In this document: piece by piece, positions 31,084 to 41,920 of the stretch | Numbering within the stretch: position 1 is the first letter of the stretch | How the letters are laid out: each line of letters starts with the position of its first letter | Origin: Nemertoderma westbladi | Lineage: Eukaryota; Xenacoelomorpha; Nemertodermatida; Nemertodermatidae | Reading direction: 5' to 3' | DNA length: 64,000 bases | Assembly (NCBI GenBank): GCA_032718475.1 | Contig: JAUCBJ010008216.1 | Coordinates: 16,086-80,085 of the forward strand | The notes under the pieces: generated by a model | What the model was told of the DNA's origin: nothing | The model's database searches: none | The model's input: the letters and a program-made list of their open reading frames with translations, nothing else | Program-made: the position numbers and the translations under genes

Positions 31084-31547
31084 GGCCTACCATACCTGCA
31101 CCGGTGCTCACTACAGACTGTGGAGGTAGCTACCGGCAAGAGGTGTTTGGTATATAGTTGTTAAAAAATTAAATAAAACAGAGATCGTTTTAATATTCAA
31201 AAAAAATATAGATTAAAATATTACACTAGCATTCAATAAATCATTGTTATCTTCTTCAGGGTGTCAAAAAGTAAATTATATCTGGAACAATTACCTAGAC
31301 AATTATTATTATGAATTTAGTATTAGGATTTTAAATAAATAAATCTTGATTAGTCCGGATTGAATAAATTTAACCCAAAATTGTTACAACTGCTTCATTT
31401 ATAGAGTTTTTAGTCCTAACGGCTTCATTGTTAACATAATACACTGCCATGAGTGACCCTCCGTCTGAACTCGGTTGTTTTCTCTTTCTTAGTTTTGTGT
31501 GAGAATTGATGCGCTTCGAATAGAGTAATTTCGATGAGTCTGAAGTT
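31084..31547. other. Intron sequence, nothing recognised
   Basis: AT-rich. The minus frame 31636-31370 runs from the neighbouring minisatellite and shows no family. Confidence 0.4.
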
Positions 31548-32175
31548 ATGCCACAGAAGTGCTTATCAATGACTGTGCTTGGTTTATTTTTTGTGCTTAT
31601 CAATGACTGTGCTTGGTTTGTTTTTGTGCTTATCAATGACTTTGCTTGGTTTGTTTTGTGCTTATCAATGACTGTGCTTGGATTGTTTTTTCTTTATCAA
31701 TGACTGTGCTTGGTTTGTTTTTTTCTTTATCAATGACTGTGCTTGGTTTGTTTTTTTCTTTATCAATGACTGTGCTTGGTTTGTTTTTTTCTTTATCAAT
31801 GACTGTGCTTGGTTTGTTTTTTTCTTTATCAATGACTGTGCTTGGTTTGTTTTTTTCTTTATCAATGACTGTGCTTGGTTTGTTTTTTTCTTTATCAATG
31901 ACTGTGCTTGGTTTGTTTTTTTCTTTATCAATGACTGTGCTTGGTTTGTTTTTTTCTTTATCAATGACTGTGCTTGGTTTGTTTTTTTCTTTATCAATGA
32001 CTGTGCTTGGTTTATTTTTGTGCTATCAATGACTGTGCTTGGTTTGCTTTTGTGCTTATTAATGACTGTGCTTGGTTTGTTTTTTTCTTTATCAATGACT
32101 GTGCTTGGTTTATTTTTGTGCTATCAATGACTGTGCTTGGTTTGTTTTTGTGCTTATTAATGACTGCTTGTTTTG
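31548..32175. repeat. 33-bp minisatellite, about 18-19 units
   Basis: The unit is TATCAATGACTGTGCTTGG followed by TTTGTTTTTTTCTT. Central units (31690-32010) are almost identical, and edge units vary in the T run (TTTTGTGCT). Since 33 is a multiple of 3, both strands hold 11-residue repeat frames (SMTVLGLFFSL on +, IKKKTNQAQSL on -). No start context or splice sites support translation. Confidence 0.95.
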
Positions 32176-32369
32176 TTGTTTCTGATCACGTGATTTCATA
32201 GTGAATGATGAACCAACTATTTACAATCTTCATATCCAACTAAATATATTTTGTTTTCAGAATCGCAGGATTATTTTATATATATATTATATATGTTCAT
32301 AAATTATTTTAGGAAGATATATTACTTGAATATAATATAAGAAACCGCCGTGGGATATAGTAATATAAA

Positions 32370-32535
32370 GAAAAAAAAAAGTAAAAGTAATAAAGAAAGA
32401 GAGAAAACGAGAGAAAAGAGATAAAGTAATATATGAAAAAAGAAAAAAAAAAGAGAAAAGAGATAAAGTGATAAAGTAATATATGAAAAAAGAAAAAAAA
32501 GAGAAAAGAGATAAAGTGATAAAGTAATATATGAA
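32370..32535. repeat. A-rich tandem repeat, about three copies
   Basis: GAGAAAAGAGATAAAGT, TAATATATG and AAAAAAGAAAA blocks recur three times with a period of 50-60 bp. Confidence 0.75.
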
Positions 32536-32716
32536 TTTTTTCTGAGGTCGATTTAGGTTTATTTAAAATAATATTTTATTTATTTATTATTTTATGTTTA
32601 CAATTATGTATGTTCATATATTTTATATTTTATATGAATTTATTACATTTTAAACTCGATATTACAAGTACAGGTGACAATGTAATTTTCAATCTCTTGA
32701 TTTTAATTGATTTCAG

Positions 32717-32925
32717 ACTACGGCCTGCCGGTTTATCGAACTGAAGTTAATGATAGTGCCTATAAGACGCTATTAGGTTGTGTAGCATATGATACTTACG
32801 ATAAACTCAAGGTTTATATGCCACCAGAGGTGCATAATGGCTATAACAAGACCACAAGCACAGACGTCTTTAGCTACGGAATTATTCTGTTTGAGATAGC
32901 GACAAGAAACGAACCGTGTAATTAC
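32717..32925 (+). CDS. Receptor guanylate cyclase, exon E3 (activation-segment and C-lobe)
   Basis: A 209-bp exon with acceptor TTGATTTCAG ending at 32716 and donor GTAAGT at 32926. It opens with AC, completing the Asp of the DYG motif with the G left by E2, then reads GLPVYRTEVNDSAYK, a divergent activation segment, KVYMPPEVHNGY in place of the APE motif, and STDVFSYGIILFEIATR, the conserved kinase F-helix. It ends at phase 0 with NEPCNY. DYG instead of DFG and PPE instead of APE fit a guanylate cyclase pseudokinase, as does TDYGL after E2. Upstream is the 16.4-kb intron; downstream is a 1,478-bp intron. Confidence 0.92.
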
Positions 32926-32973
32926 GTAAGTAAAAGACTGAGACGAGAAAATAAAATATATTGTTAAATTAAA

Positions 32974-33458
32974 GAATACAAGTAAATGTTTTCTGATACA
33001 TAACGTCTAAAACTGTTGCGGGTCCTTACGCCCTCTTGCCTCTGATCCTACGGGCCAGTTTGGATATCCTTCGGCATTATGGTAACTCCATTGGCGTGGA
33101 TAGTGCACAGATTCGTGTCCTCAAACAATCTAACGAGATAAGCCTCAGATGCTTCACTACACCTCTAAAATATCATAGAGGCCTTCAGTTAATGATTCGC
33201 TGGTTCCCAATATCGAAGCGGTGTTTCCGATCAGGATAGCTATCAGGATACGCTGTAGTAAGAAGCGATGAGAACGGGGCTCATGTGTGTTGGCGTGGAG
33301 CCTCCTCCCGACTTCTTTGAAGAAAGCGGCTGCTCTCGGACTGGGGCGGCCAAATGTCTCAAAGGCAACTGGTTCGAACTGATAGCCCCGATCAATTAAC
33401 TCGCAAGGACCCGCAACAGTTTTAGACGTTATGTATCAGAAAACATTTACTTGTATTC
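32974..33458. mobile_element. 485-bp element with perfect 54-bp terminal inverted repeats
   Basis: The left repeat (32974-33027) and right repeat (33405-33458) are identical inverted copies, starting GAATACAAGTAAATG and ending GCGGGTCCTT. The interior on the minus strand is a coding remnant (next entry). No clear target duplication was found. It lies 48 bases downstream of the E3 donor. Confidence 0.88.
33190..33403 (-). pseudogene. Retroelement polyprotein C-terminal remnant
   Basis: On the minus strand one frame reads ELIDRGYQFEPVAFETFGRP, then AAAFFKEVGRRLHANTHEPR and then LLQRILIAIL and GNTASILGT. This recalls the C-terminal tail found behind reverse transcriptase in many invertebrate retroelement ORFs (RGYxFxPVAxET ... 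FLxQRxSxA ... GNAxxxLGT). The frame breaks shortly after. It sits wholly inside the 54-bp inverted repeats. The element class cannot be fixed from the tail alone. Confidence 0.5.
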
Positions 33459-33577
33459 ATTATAGAGAACATGGACTCGTATTCATTTATTTATTTAATT
33501 TGATCTCCATTTCTAATCATGACCTATATAATTAAAGATAAGTAATAAGTAGTATGGTAAACAACTTAATTGAAACA

Positions 33578-33886
33578 GCGTCTGCCATAGTCTACCATGT
33601 TAAAGACATTGCCGAACGGCTCTTACCCCACCTACCTACTATGGTTACCATTGTGTCGCCCCGCCCACTTACTATGGTTACCATTGTGCATATGTAACAT
33701 ATGTCATCACTGTGTATATGTCACATATGTGGTATAAGACCAGTCAACAGACGGAAGTAATTTAATTAATTCGTGTCTACTGGTTGGCGTTTGACCTTGA
33801 ACCGCAATAGGTAAAATCCAATATAGTAAGTAGGTGGGTTGCAGACATTTGGTAAAGTCTTTAACATGATAAACTATGACAGACGC
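33578..33886. mobile_element. MITE-like element, about 30-bp inverted ends
   Basis: The left end GCGTCTGCCATAGTCTACCA and the reverse complement of the right end GCGTCTGTCATAGTTTATCA agree over about 30 bases with four mismatches. The interior is non-coding, with a TACTATGGTTACCATTGTG repeat and a CATATGTNACATATG palindrome. Confidence 0.75.
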
Positions 33887-34094
33887 AACAACTAAAAAAG
33901 CTGAATAAACACAGACTAACGGCAGCTACCAATATTAAAATTATACAGTTATTGCTAAGCAACAAGTTGTGGGGCGAGCCGCGCAGTGAGTATAAGGTTA
34001 TAGTATTTATAATATTATTTTTAATTTGATTATTCTACTTATATGGGGAGGGGCAAGCCATGAAGTGTGTGAAAGCATATAGGTGTCATTCTTA

Positions 34095-34395
34095 CAGAGC
34101 CCATACAGAGTCTCTTACAGAGTCTCTTACAGAGTCTCTTACAGAGTCTCTTACTGAGTCTATTACAGAGTCTCTTAAAGAGTCTCTTACAGAATCTCTT
34201 ACATAGTCTCTTACAGAGTTTCTTACAGAGTCTCTTACAGAGTCTCTTTCAGAGTCTCTTACTGAGTCTCCTACAGAGTATCTTATAGAGTCTTTTACAG
34301 AGTCTCTTACTGAGTCTCTTACTGAGTCTCGTACCGAGTTTCTTACAGAGTATCTTACAGAGTCTCTTACAGAGACCTTACAGAGTCTCTTACAT
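34095..34395 (+). repeat. 12-bp tandem array (TCTCTTACAGAG)n abutting exon E4
   Basis: About 25 units of TCTCTTACAGAG with scattered changes. The array ends eight bases before the E4 acceptor AG, so the exon's polypyrimidine tract (TCTCTTACATTGCTTCAG) is itself derived from a unit. Confidence 0.93.
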
Positions 34396-34403
34396 TGCTT
34401 CAG

Positions 34404-34514
34404 GATGATCTTCCAAATGTGGATGGTAATTGGAGACCAGAGATTCCTGATTTATCAAGCAGTCTAGACGGCTCCCCGGACTCAGTATGTCCCCGACCCA
34501 CTGTCTACATCGAG
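34404..34514 (+). CDS. Receptor guanylate cyclase, exon E4 (pseudokinase C-lobe loop)
   Basis: A 111-bp exon, phase 0 to phase 0, with acceptor TACATTGCTTCAG ending at 34403 and a weaker donor GTTGGT at 34515. It reads DDLPNVDGNWRPEIPDL, then a Ser-rich loop, then CPRPTVYIE. It joins NEPCNY of E3 to LMMQCW of E5. The W/FRPxxP element, a short loop with Cys-Pro, then the helix (YIELM) before the CW-x-x-x-x-x-x-RP motif is the order in this domain of receptor cyclases. Because the exon is short and the loop is variable, it is less certain than the others, but phase and content both fit. The following intron is 26,210 bp. Confidence 0.75.
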
Positions 34515-34580
34515 GTTGGTTAATTAAGTCTATCATTATTAAGAGTAGTGTGGAAATAAAGTTTTAATTTAAGTTTTAAT

Positions 34581-35890
34581 AGTAGTAGGGTCTTGGTCCT
34601 CTCTGCGGCAGTTGGACCCAACTGACACCCATTGGGTGTCATATGACACCCAATTATCACCCTATGGATGTCAATGGGTGTCATTGGCGCCAGACTGTCT
34701 GGGTGACACCTCCCAATTAGGCTAATTAGACCCTAATTGACAGGTGTCATCAATTAATTAGTACAATTAAACCCTAACAGGTGTCATATGACTCCTAATT
34801 AGGGTTTAATTGATTATCCTAATTAATCAGACTGATTAGCGCCCTGACACACAATGGGCATCAGTGTTGTCCAACTATCGCAGAGAGGAGCAAGAGGGTG
34901 TCATAAGTGACACCGCAGCTCTTTTATTCATTAATACTTATTTATTTATATTTAATTTTAATTAATTATTTGCATTTAGTTTGATTTGTATTTAATTCTA
35001 AATTAATTATTCATTTGTACTTTATTTTAAATTAATTAATTGTATTACTTTTACTTTATAAATTTATTTCTTACCCATGCTTAGCCATAGGGTATACAGC
35101 TCCCCCACTGATAACTAATTACTCTTATCTATTTCCAGACAGCTTTATCGTTGACCTTTAACCCCCCAATTAGCTTTAACCCAGCAACAGCTTATTAATA
35201 ATAGTTGTATCCAAGCACCCCGCCCCCCTTTCGTGATAGCTCTGATTACTAATTACTCTTACCTATATCCAGCCGTCTGCAGTTCCATAGTCTGCCGCTA
35301 GAGGGCGTAATATTTGAAAATTATCATCTTCTCTAGCTTTGTTATTTACAATCCGCAAAACTATGAAGTTATATTGCTTAAGAGTTCTAAGGGGCGAGCC
35401 ATGAGGCAAGATGTTTGAGACTTATTTAGATATATTATTACTTAATTTTGACCCCCCAAACGGCATCTACTACGGCATAGGCCACATCTTTTGCAGAGCC
35501 ACAGAGTAGTCTGAAGTTCCACAGTCTACCGCTAGAGGGCGAAATGTCTCAAAGTTAAAACCATACGGTAGCCATGAATTGGTTACTAGGCAATAATACT
35601 GCATTTTGCAACGTTAGGCTTATTGCTGACCGAACGAAAATTGCTCTGGTTCATGCAGGGATCGAACCCATGACATACGGGAGATGTGAATTCAACGCAA
35701 CCACTACACCAAGGTGGAACAGTAACCTTCGAATTTGTTCGTTGACGTTCGAATTTGTAAGACTCTCATTTAAGACCTGACACAGACTATGCCTCACTGA
35801 GGCACTGAGGCATAGACTATGCCTCACCATGGATGGGCTTTATCACTGTACTCGCATCTGCTGTCTCATTGGCTGCTCGATGCCTCAGAT
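34581..35890 (+). repeat. Left arm of long-TIR element
   Basis: Pairs with the right arm over its length with modest divergence. Compared with the right arm it lacks most of the palindromic satellite (only 35797-35828 remains) and the tRNA-like segment present at 37700-37760. Confidence 0.85.
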
Positions 35891-36109
35891 TAAGGGTCTA
35901 AGGCCTTCAAGCTAATCATTTGCTTAGTTTTCTAAGTAAAGGCCAAGAGATTAGACTTCAGGTTGCCTCCATTGATGCACCCTTCTTAACTTTATAAAAT
36001 AACTCAACCCGTATTTAAAGTTTTAAAAATTATGACTTAGTCGACTAATTTTCAAAGGTATATTATAAAAACATATAATTTTCTTGAATAAATAGGCCTA
36101 ATAGTAATA

Positions 36110-36245
36110 AATTTTGTGGGGTAAATACATTTATAATACTAATATAATTATTATGGATAAATAGTCCTAATACTAATATAATTGTTATGGATAAATAGTC
36201 CTAATACTAATATAATTGTTTTGGATATATAGCCCTAATACTATT
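36110..36245. repeat. 34-bp tandem repeat, three to four copies
   Basis: Units of TATGGATAAATAGTCCTAA plus TACTAATATAATTGT recur at about 36152, 36186 and 36220. Confidence 0.85.
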
Positions 36246-36271
36246 ATGAAAGGAACTCAAACAAACAAATG

Positions 36272-37324
36272 TCAATAGCGTCGTCCTGCGCGGGTATTTA
36301 CTGAACGAGAGTTTTTTATCATAGGTCTTCGAAAATTAGTAAAAGCTGGTTGATTTACTTTACTTTCATCTTCCTCATTACCCAACTGTTTCTTAATTTT
36401 ATTCAATTGTTCATTAATTTTCAGTAATTTACTTTTATTTCCCAGAACCTGTCTTAATATCTCTTCTCTATTTTCCTCATTTTCTTCCATTTGTTTAATA
36501 AATTTCCGCATTTGATTTTTGTTTCCTAATATTTGTCTCAATATCTCTTCTTTATTTTCATCATTCTCTTCTAAATGTTTAATAAATTTCTGTAATTTAA
36601 TTTTACTTCCTAGAACTTGGGTCAATGTCGCCTCTTTATTTTCTTCATTTTCCTTCAAATGTTTAATAATTTTCTGCAATTGATTCTTATTTCCAAGTAA
36701 TTGCCTCTTTATTTCCTCATTATCATCATTTTCATCCTCTTCTCCACTTTCCTGATCTTCACGTTCTTCACCCTCTTTCTGACCTTCACTTTCTTCATCC
36801 TCTTCCCCGCCTTCACTTTCTTCATCCTCTTTCTGTTCTTCACTTTCTTCATCCTCTTTCTGTTCTTCACTTTCTTCATTCTTTTCCTGACCTTCGCTAT
36901 CTTCACCCTCTTCTTGACCTTCACTTTCTTCATCCTCTTCCTGATCTTCACTTTCTTTGTTCTCAACTTCACTCTCTTCAACTTCTTCCTGACCCTCACT
37001 ATTTTCATTCTCCATCTCATCACCCTCTTCTTCTCCATCTTTCTCACTCAAATTTTCCTCATTTTCCAGGGGTAACTGTTTTTGTATCCCTTTCAAAATA
37101 TTCATAACTTTATGAAATTTATTTTCCATTGTCTGTTTTATATTTAATATATCACGCTCATCTCTCTTTTTCTTTTCATCTTCACTAAAAATATCTTCGG
37201 ATTTTTTAAATTTTTTTGGTAACGGATCCATTAGTTTATCCTTTCTATGTGTTTCCATATGACGAGATAAATTGTCTTGTCTCATTTCTTTATTACAAAC
37301 CAAACAACTTTCATGTCTATGCAT
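36272..37324 (-). CDS. Zinc-finger, acidic coiled-coil protein of long-TIR element, 350 aa
   Basis: An intact minus-strand ORF in the core of the element. Residues 8-31 form a C2H2-type finger: CLVC, then His residues in LSRHMETH. A Lys-rich, nuclear-signal-like patch (KKFKK, about 38-42) follows. Residues about 95-205 are an extreme Glu/Ser/Gly run built from repeats such as EESEGQEE, strongly acidic. Residues about 205-320 hold three or four copies of a helical heptad-like unit (LGNKNQLQKIIKHLKENEEN type) with coiled-coil pattern. The last 30 residues are basic, ending in NTRAGRRY. It may bind element ends or nucleic acid, but no catalytic domain is visible. The finger resembles that at 4790-4850. 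Function unknown. Confidence 0.6.
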   Translation of the reverse strand: MHRHESCLVCNKEMRQDNLSRHMETHRKDKLMDPLPKKFKKSEDIFSEDEKKKRDERDILNIKQTMENKFHKVMNILKGIQKQLPLENEENLSEKDGEEEGDEMENENSEGQEEVEESEVENKESEDQEEDEESEGQEEGEDSEGQEKNEESEEQKEDEESEEQKEDEESEGGEEDEESEGQKEGEEREDQESGEEDENDDNEEIKRQLLGNKNQLQKIIKHLKENEENKEATLTQVLGSKIKLQKFIKHLEENDENKEEILRQILGNKNQMRKFIKQMEENEENREEILRQVLGNKSKLLKINEQLNKIKKQLGNEEDESKVNQPAFTNFRRPMIKNSRSVNTRAGRRY

Positions 37325-37773
37325 TATATAGCAATGTCAATTGATAATATTGAAATTTAGCTAAATTATTCTACAAATTTTAAATAAATAAAACTTTTAT
37401 GAAAATAACTAAAACTTTTTAAAATAAAACTTAGAGAATGACTGGGAATGCATTGAACGGGGGCTATTATAGAGGGAGGCTATAATGGATTATCCAAACA
37501 GAGTGCGAGGGTGAGTTAGGCAGCCAATCAGGACTCGAGGGAGGAAAGTTAAACAGCCAATGAGAGAGCAGATGTGAGTACAGTGGTAAAGCCCATCCAT
37601 AGTGAGATAACGTCACACTAACTCTCAAGGATAGTTATACTCACCATTCAAATATCCCTCGCAAACCAGATTCCCCCCCAGCATCTAAAGTATTCCACTT
37701 CAATGCAAAATATATAGAGCTTTAGTTGGATTTGAACCTGTGCTTGTAAACTTTTTTGTGCTCGTATATTGAA

Positions 37774-38233
37774 GTGAGGCATAGACTATGCCTCACTGAG
37801 GCATAGTCTATGCCTCAGTGCCTCAGTGAGGCGTAGTCTATGCCTCAGTGAGTCATAGTCTATGCCTCAGTGCCTCAGTGAGGCATAGTCTATGCCTCAG
37901 TGAGGCATAGTCTATGCCTTAGTGAGGCATAGTCTATGCCTCAGTGAGTCATAGTCTATGCCTCAGTGCCTCAGTGAGGCATAGTCTATGCCTCAGTGAG
38001 TCATAGTCTATGCCTCAGTGAGGCATAGTCTATGCCTCAGTGAGGCATAGTCTATGCCTCAGTGCCTCAATGAGGCATAGTCTATGCCTCAGTGAGGCAT
38101 AGTCTATGCCTCAGTGAGTCATAGTCTATGCCTCAGTGAGGCATAGTCTATGCCTCAGTGCCTCAATGAGGCATAGTCTATGCCTCAGTGAGGCATAGTC
38201 TATGCCTCAGTGCCTCAGTGAGGCATAGTCTGT
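37774..38233. repeat. Palindromic satellite (TGAGGCATAGTCTATGCCTCA)n
   Basis: About 20 alternating units of GAGGCATAGTCTATGCCTC, itself an inverted repeat (GAGGCATAG/CTATGCCTC), joined by AGT or by AGTGCCTCAGT. Nearly every base can pair with a neighbour. Confidence 0.95.
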
Positions 38234-38291
38234 GTCAGGTCTTAAATGAGAGTCTTACAAATTCGAACGTCAACGAACAAATTCGAAGGTT

Positions 38292-38369
38292 ACTGTTCCA
38301 CCTTGGTGTAGTCGGTTGCATTGAATTCACATCTCCCATATGTCATGGGTTCGTTCCCTGCATGAACCA
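38292..38369 (+). mobile_element. SINE-B head inside right arm (inverted copy at 35645-35722)
   Basis: CACCTTGGTGTAGTCGGTTG and ATTGAATTCACATCTCC match the head of SINE-B at 30681. The same piece lies inverted in the left arm. Confidence 0.8.
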
Positions 38370-39403
38370 GGGCAGTTTTTGTTTGGTTAGCAATAGGCCT
38401 AACGTTGCAAAATGCAGTATTATTGCCTAGTAACCAATTCATGGCTACCGTATGGTTTTCACTTTGAGACATTTCGCCCTCTAGCGGCAGACTGGGGAAC
38501 TTCAGACTACTCTGTGACTCTGCAAAAGATATAGCCTATGCCGTAGTAGATGCCGATTGGGGGGTCAAATTAAGTAATAATATATCTAAATAAGTCTCAA
38601 ACATCTTGCCTCATGGCTCGCCCCTTAGAACTCTTAAGCAATATAACTTCATAGTTTTGCGGATTGTAAATAACAAAGTTAGAGAAGATGTTAATTTTCA
38701 GATAATACGCCCTCTAGCGGCAGACTATGGACCTGCAGACGGTTGGATATAGGTAAGAGTAATTAGTAATCAGAGCTGTCACGAGAGGGGGGGCGGGGCG
38801 CTTGGATACAACTATTATTAATAAGCTGTTGCTTGGTTAAAGCTAATTGGGGGGTTAAAGGTCAACGATAAAGCTGTCTGGATATAGATAAGAGTAATTA
38901 GTTGCCAGTGGGGGAGCTGTATACCCTATGGCTAAGTATGGCTAAGAAATCAATGTATAAAGTAAAAGTAATACAATTAATTAATTTAAAATAAAGTACA
39001 AATGAATAATTAATTTAGAATTAAATACGAATAAATAAGTATTAATGAATAAAAGAGCTGCGGTGTCACTTATGACACCCTCTTCCCCCGGCTCTGTGAC
39101 ACTTGGACAACACTGATGACCCATTGTGTGTCAGGGCGCTAATCAGTCTGATTAATTAGGATAATCAATTAAACCCTAATTAGGAGTCATATGACACCTG
39201 TTAGGGTTTAATTGTACTAATTAATTGATGACACCTTTCAATTAGGGTCTAATTAGCCTAATTGGGAGGTGTCACCCAGACAGTCTGGCGCCAATGACAC
39301 CCAATGACACCCATAGGGTGATAATTGGGTGTCATATGACACCCAATGGGTGTCAGTTGGGTCCAAGTGTCACAGAGAGGAGGAAGACCCTACTACGTTT
39401 AAT

Positions 39404-39768
39404 CATTAAAGGAAACTGGAAAGCATGGCGACAGCCTGACCTTTCAACGATCCGTATGGAATGACGGACTCTATTAGACTGTCGGTTACCTGGAGTAGAG
39501 TCTTTCTGACTTTTGGTTATCCCAAGAGGCTGACTATTGATAGATACATAATTAATACACATAATAATACTGATATAGACTGAATGATCAATTCAGTACT
39601 TCAATATCACAACCTAAATTAATAAAATAAAATAAATGACTAATAAATAATAATTATAATAATAAAAATAAATATTATAATAAATATATAATAATAAATA
39701 ATTATGGTGGATTTATGATTTTAAGGTGAAATATATAACTTTTTAAAATTTATAAACAATTGAAATAC
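39404..39768. other. Intron sequence, AT-rich
   Basis: No gene recognised; ends in an (ATAATAAATA)-type low-complexity run before the minisatellite. Confidence 0.45.
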
Positions 39769-41920
39769 ACATCCAATCCGCATCCCGGATTCTATACTCA
39801 TTGGATCCGCATCCCGGAAGCTATACTCATCGGATCTGCATCCCGGATGCTATACTCATCCAATCCGCATCCCAGATGCTATACTCATCGGATCCGCATC
39901 ATCCCGGATGCTATACTCATCGGATCCGCATCCCGGATGCTATACTCATCGGATCCGCATCATCCCGGATGCTATACTCATCGGATCCGCATCCCAGATG
40001 CTATACTCATCCAATCCGCATCCCAGATGCTATACTCATCGAATCCGCATCCCGGATGCTATACTCATCGGATCTGCATCCCGGATGCTATACTCATCCA
40101 ATCCGCATCCCAGATGCTATACTCATCGAATCCGCATCCCGGATGCTATACTCATCGGATCCGCATCATCCCGGAAGCTATACTCATCGGATCTGCATCC
40201 CGGATGCTATACTCATCCAATCCGCATCCCAGATGCTATACTCATCGAATCCGCATCCCGGATGCTATACTCATCGGATCCGCATCATCCCGGATGCTAT
40301 ACTCATCGGATCCGCATCATCCCGGATGCTATACTCATCGGATCCGCATCCCAGATGCTATACTCATCCAATCCGCATCCCAGATGCTATACTCATCGAA
40401 TCCGCATCCCGGATGCTATACTCATCGGATCCGCATCATCCCGGATGCAATACTCATCGGATCCGCATCCCAGATGCTATACTCATCCAATCCGCATCCC
40501 AGATGCTATACTCATCGGATCTGCATCCCCGATGCTATACTCATCGGATCTGCATCCCGGATGCTATACTCATCCAATCCGCATCCCAGATGCTATACTC
40601 ATCGAATCCGTATCCCGGATGCTATACTCATCGGATCCGCATCATCCCGGATGCTATACTCATCGGATCCGCATCATCCCGGATGCAATACTCATCGGAT
40701 CCGCATCCCAGATGCTATACTCATCCAATCCGCATCCCAGATGCTATACTCATCGGATCCGCATCCCCGATGCTATACTCATCGGATCCACATCCCAGAT
40801 GCTATACTCATCGGATCCGCATCCCAGATGCTATACTCATCCAATCCGCATCCCAGATGCTATACTCATCGGATCCGCATCCCAGATGCTATACTCATCG
40901 GATCCACATCCCAGATGCTATACTCATCCAATCCGCATCCCAGATGCTATATTCATCCAATCCGCATCCCAGATGCTATACTCATCGGATCCGCATCCCA
41001 GATGCTATACTCATCCAATCCGCATCCCAGATGCTATACTCATCGGATCCGCATCCCAGATGCTATACTCATCGGATCCACATCCCAGATGCTATACTCA
41101 TCCAATCCGCATCCCAGATGCTATATTCATCCAATCCGCATCCCAGATGCTATACTCATCGGATCCGCATCCCAGATGCTATACTCATCCAATCCGCATC
41201 CCAGATGCTATATTCATCCAATCCGCATCCCAGATGCTATACTCATCGGATCCGCATCATCCCGGATGCTATACTCATCGGATCCGCATCCCAGATGCTA
41301 AACTCATCCAATCCGCATCCCAGATGCTATACTCATCGGATCCGCATCCCAGATGCTATACTCATCCAATCCGCATCCCAGATGCTATATTCATCCAATC
41401 CGCATCCCAGATGCTATACTCATCGGATCCGCATCCCCGATGCTATATTCATCCAATCCGCATCCCAGATGCTATACTCATCCAATCCGCATCCCAGATG
41501 CTATATTCATCCAATCCGCATCCCAGATGCTATACTCATCGGATCCGCATCATCCCGGATGCTATACTCATCGGATCCGCATCCCAGATGCTAAACTCAT
41601 CCAATCCGCATCCCAGATGCTATACTCATCGGATCCGCATCCCAGATGCTATACTCATCGGATCCGCATCCCAGATGCTATATTCATCCAATCCGCATCC
41701 CGGATGCTATACTCATCGGATCCGCATCATCCCGGATGCTATACTCATCGGATCCGCATCCTGGATGCTATACTCATCGGATCCGCACCCCAGATGCTAT
41801 ACTCATCGGATCCACATCCCAGATGCTATACTCATCGGATCCGCATCCCAGATGCTATACTCATCCAATCCGCATCCCAGATGCTATATTCATCCAATCC
41901 GCATCCCAGATGCTATACTC
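39769..41920. repeat. 29-bp minisatellite, left block (about 74 units)
   Basis: The consensus unit is ATGCTATACTCATCGGATCC followed by GCATCCCAG (29 bp). Variants have CATCCAATCC, CATCATCCCGG (+3 bp) or GATGCAATAC. The unit is stop-free in all three + frames, so long overlapping ORFs appear (up to 684 codons), all the same 29-residue repeat in different phase. The block is continuous with 47886-59250 apart from the inserted LTR element. Confidence 0.98.

Larger units (their letters stand above)
34581..39397. mobile_element. 4.8-kb element with long terminal inverted repeats (over 1.2 kb)
   Basis: The left arm (34581-about 35890) and right arm (about 37530-39397) are inverted copies from outer ends AGTAGTAGGGTCTTGG / CCAAGACCCTACTACG-like inward. 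Shared features are a TGGGTGTCATATGACACCCA palindrome, CCGCTAGAGGGCG words, a SINE-B head and a palindromic satellite. A 6-bp direct repeat TTTAAT (34575-34580, 39398-39403) stands at the two outer borders. The start AG and 6-bp duplication recall Polinton/Maverick ends, but no polymerase, integrase or capsid gene is present, so at best it is a non-autonomous derivative. The core holds one ORF (36272-37324). Confidence 0.78.
37530..39397 (-). repeat. Right arm of long-TIR element
   Basis: Inverted counterpart of 34581-35890, with a 460-bp palindromic satellite and an extra tRNA-like segment. On the minus strand a B box GGTTCAAATCC is read at about 37728-37740. Confidence 0.85.

Noticed and set aside
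31646-32130. Hydrophobic repeat ORFs of about 130-150 codons, and a Lys/Gln-rich minus ORF
   Set aside because: Product of the 33-bp minisatellite; both strands and two + frames are open, and there are no gene signals.
36701-37075. Phe/Leu-rich + ORF of 124 codons that looks like a membrane protein
   Set aside because: It is the antisense shadow of the acidic Glu-rich part of the 350-aa minus ORF.
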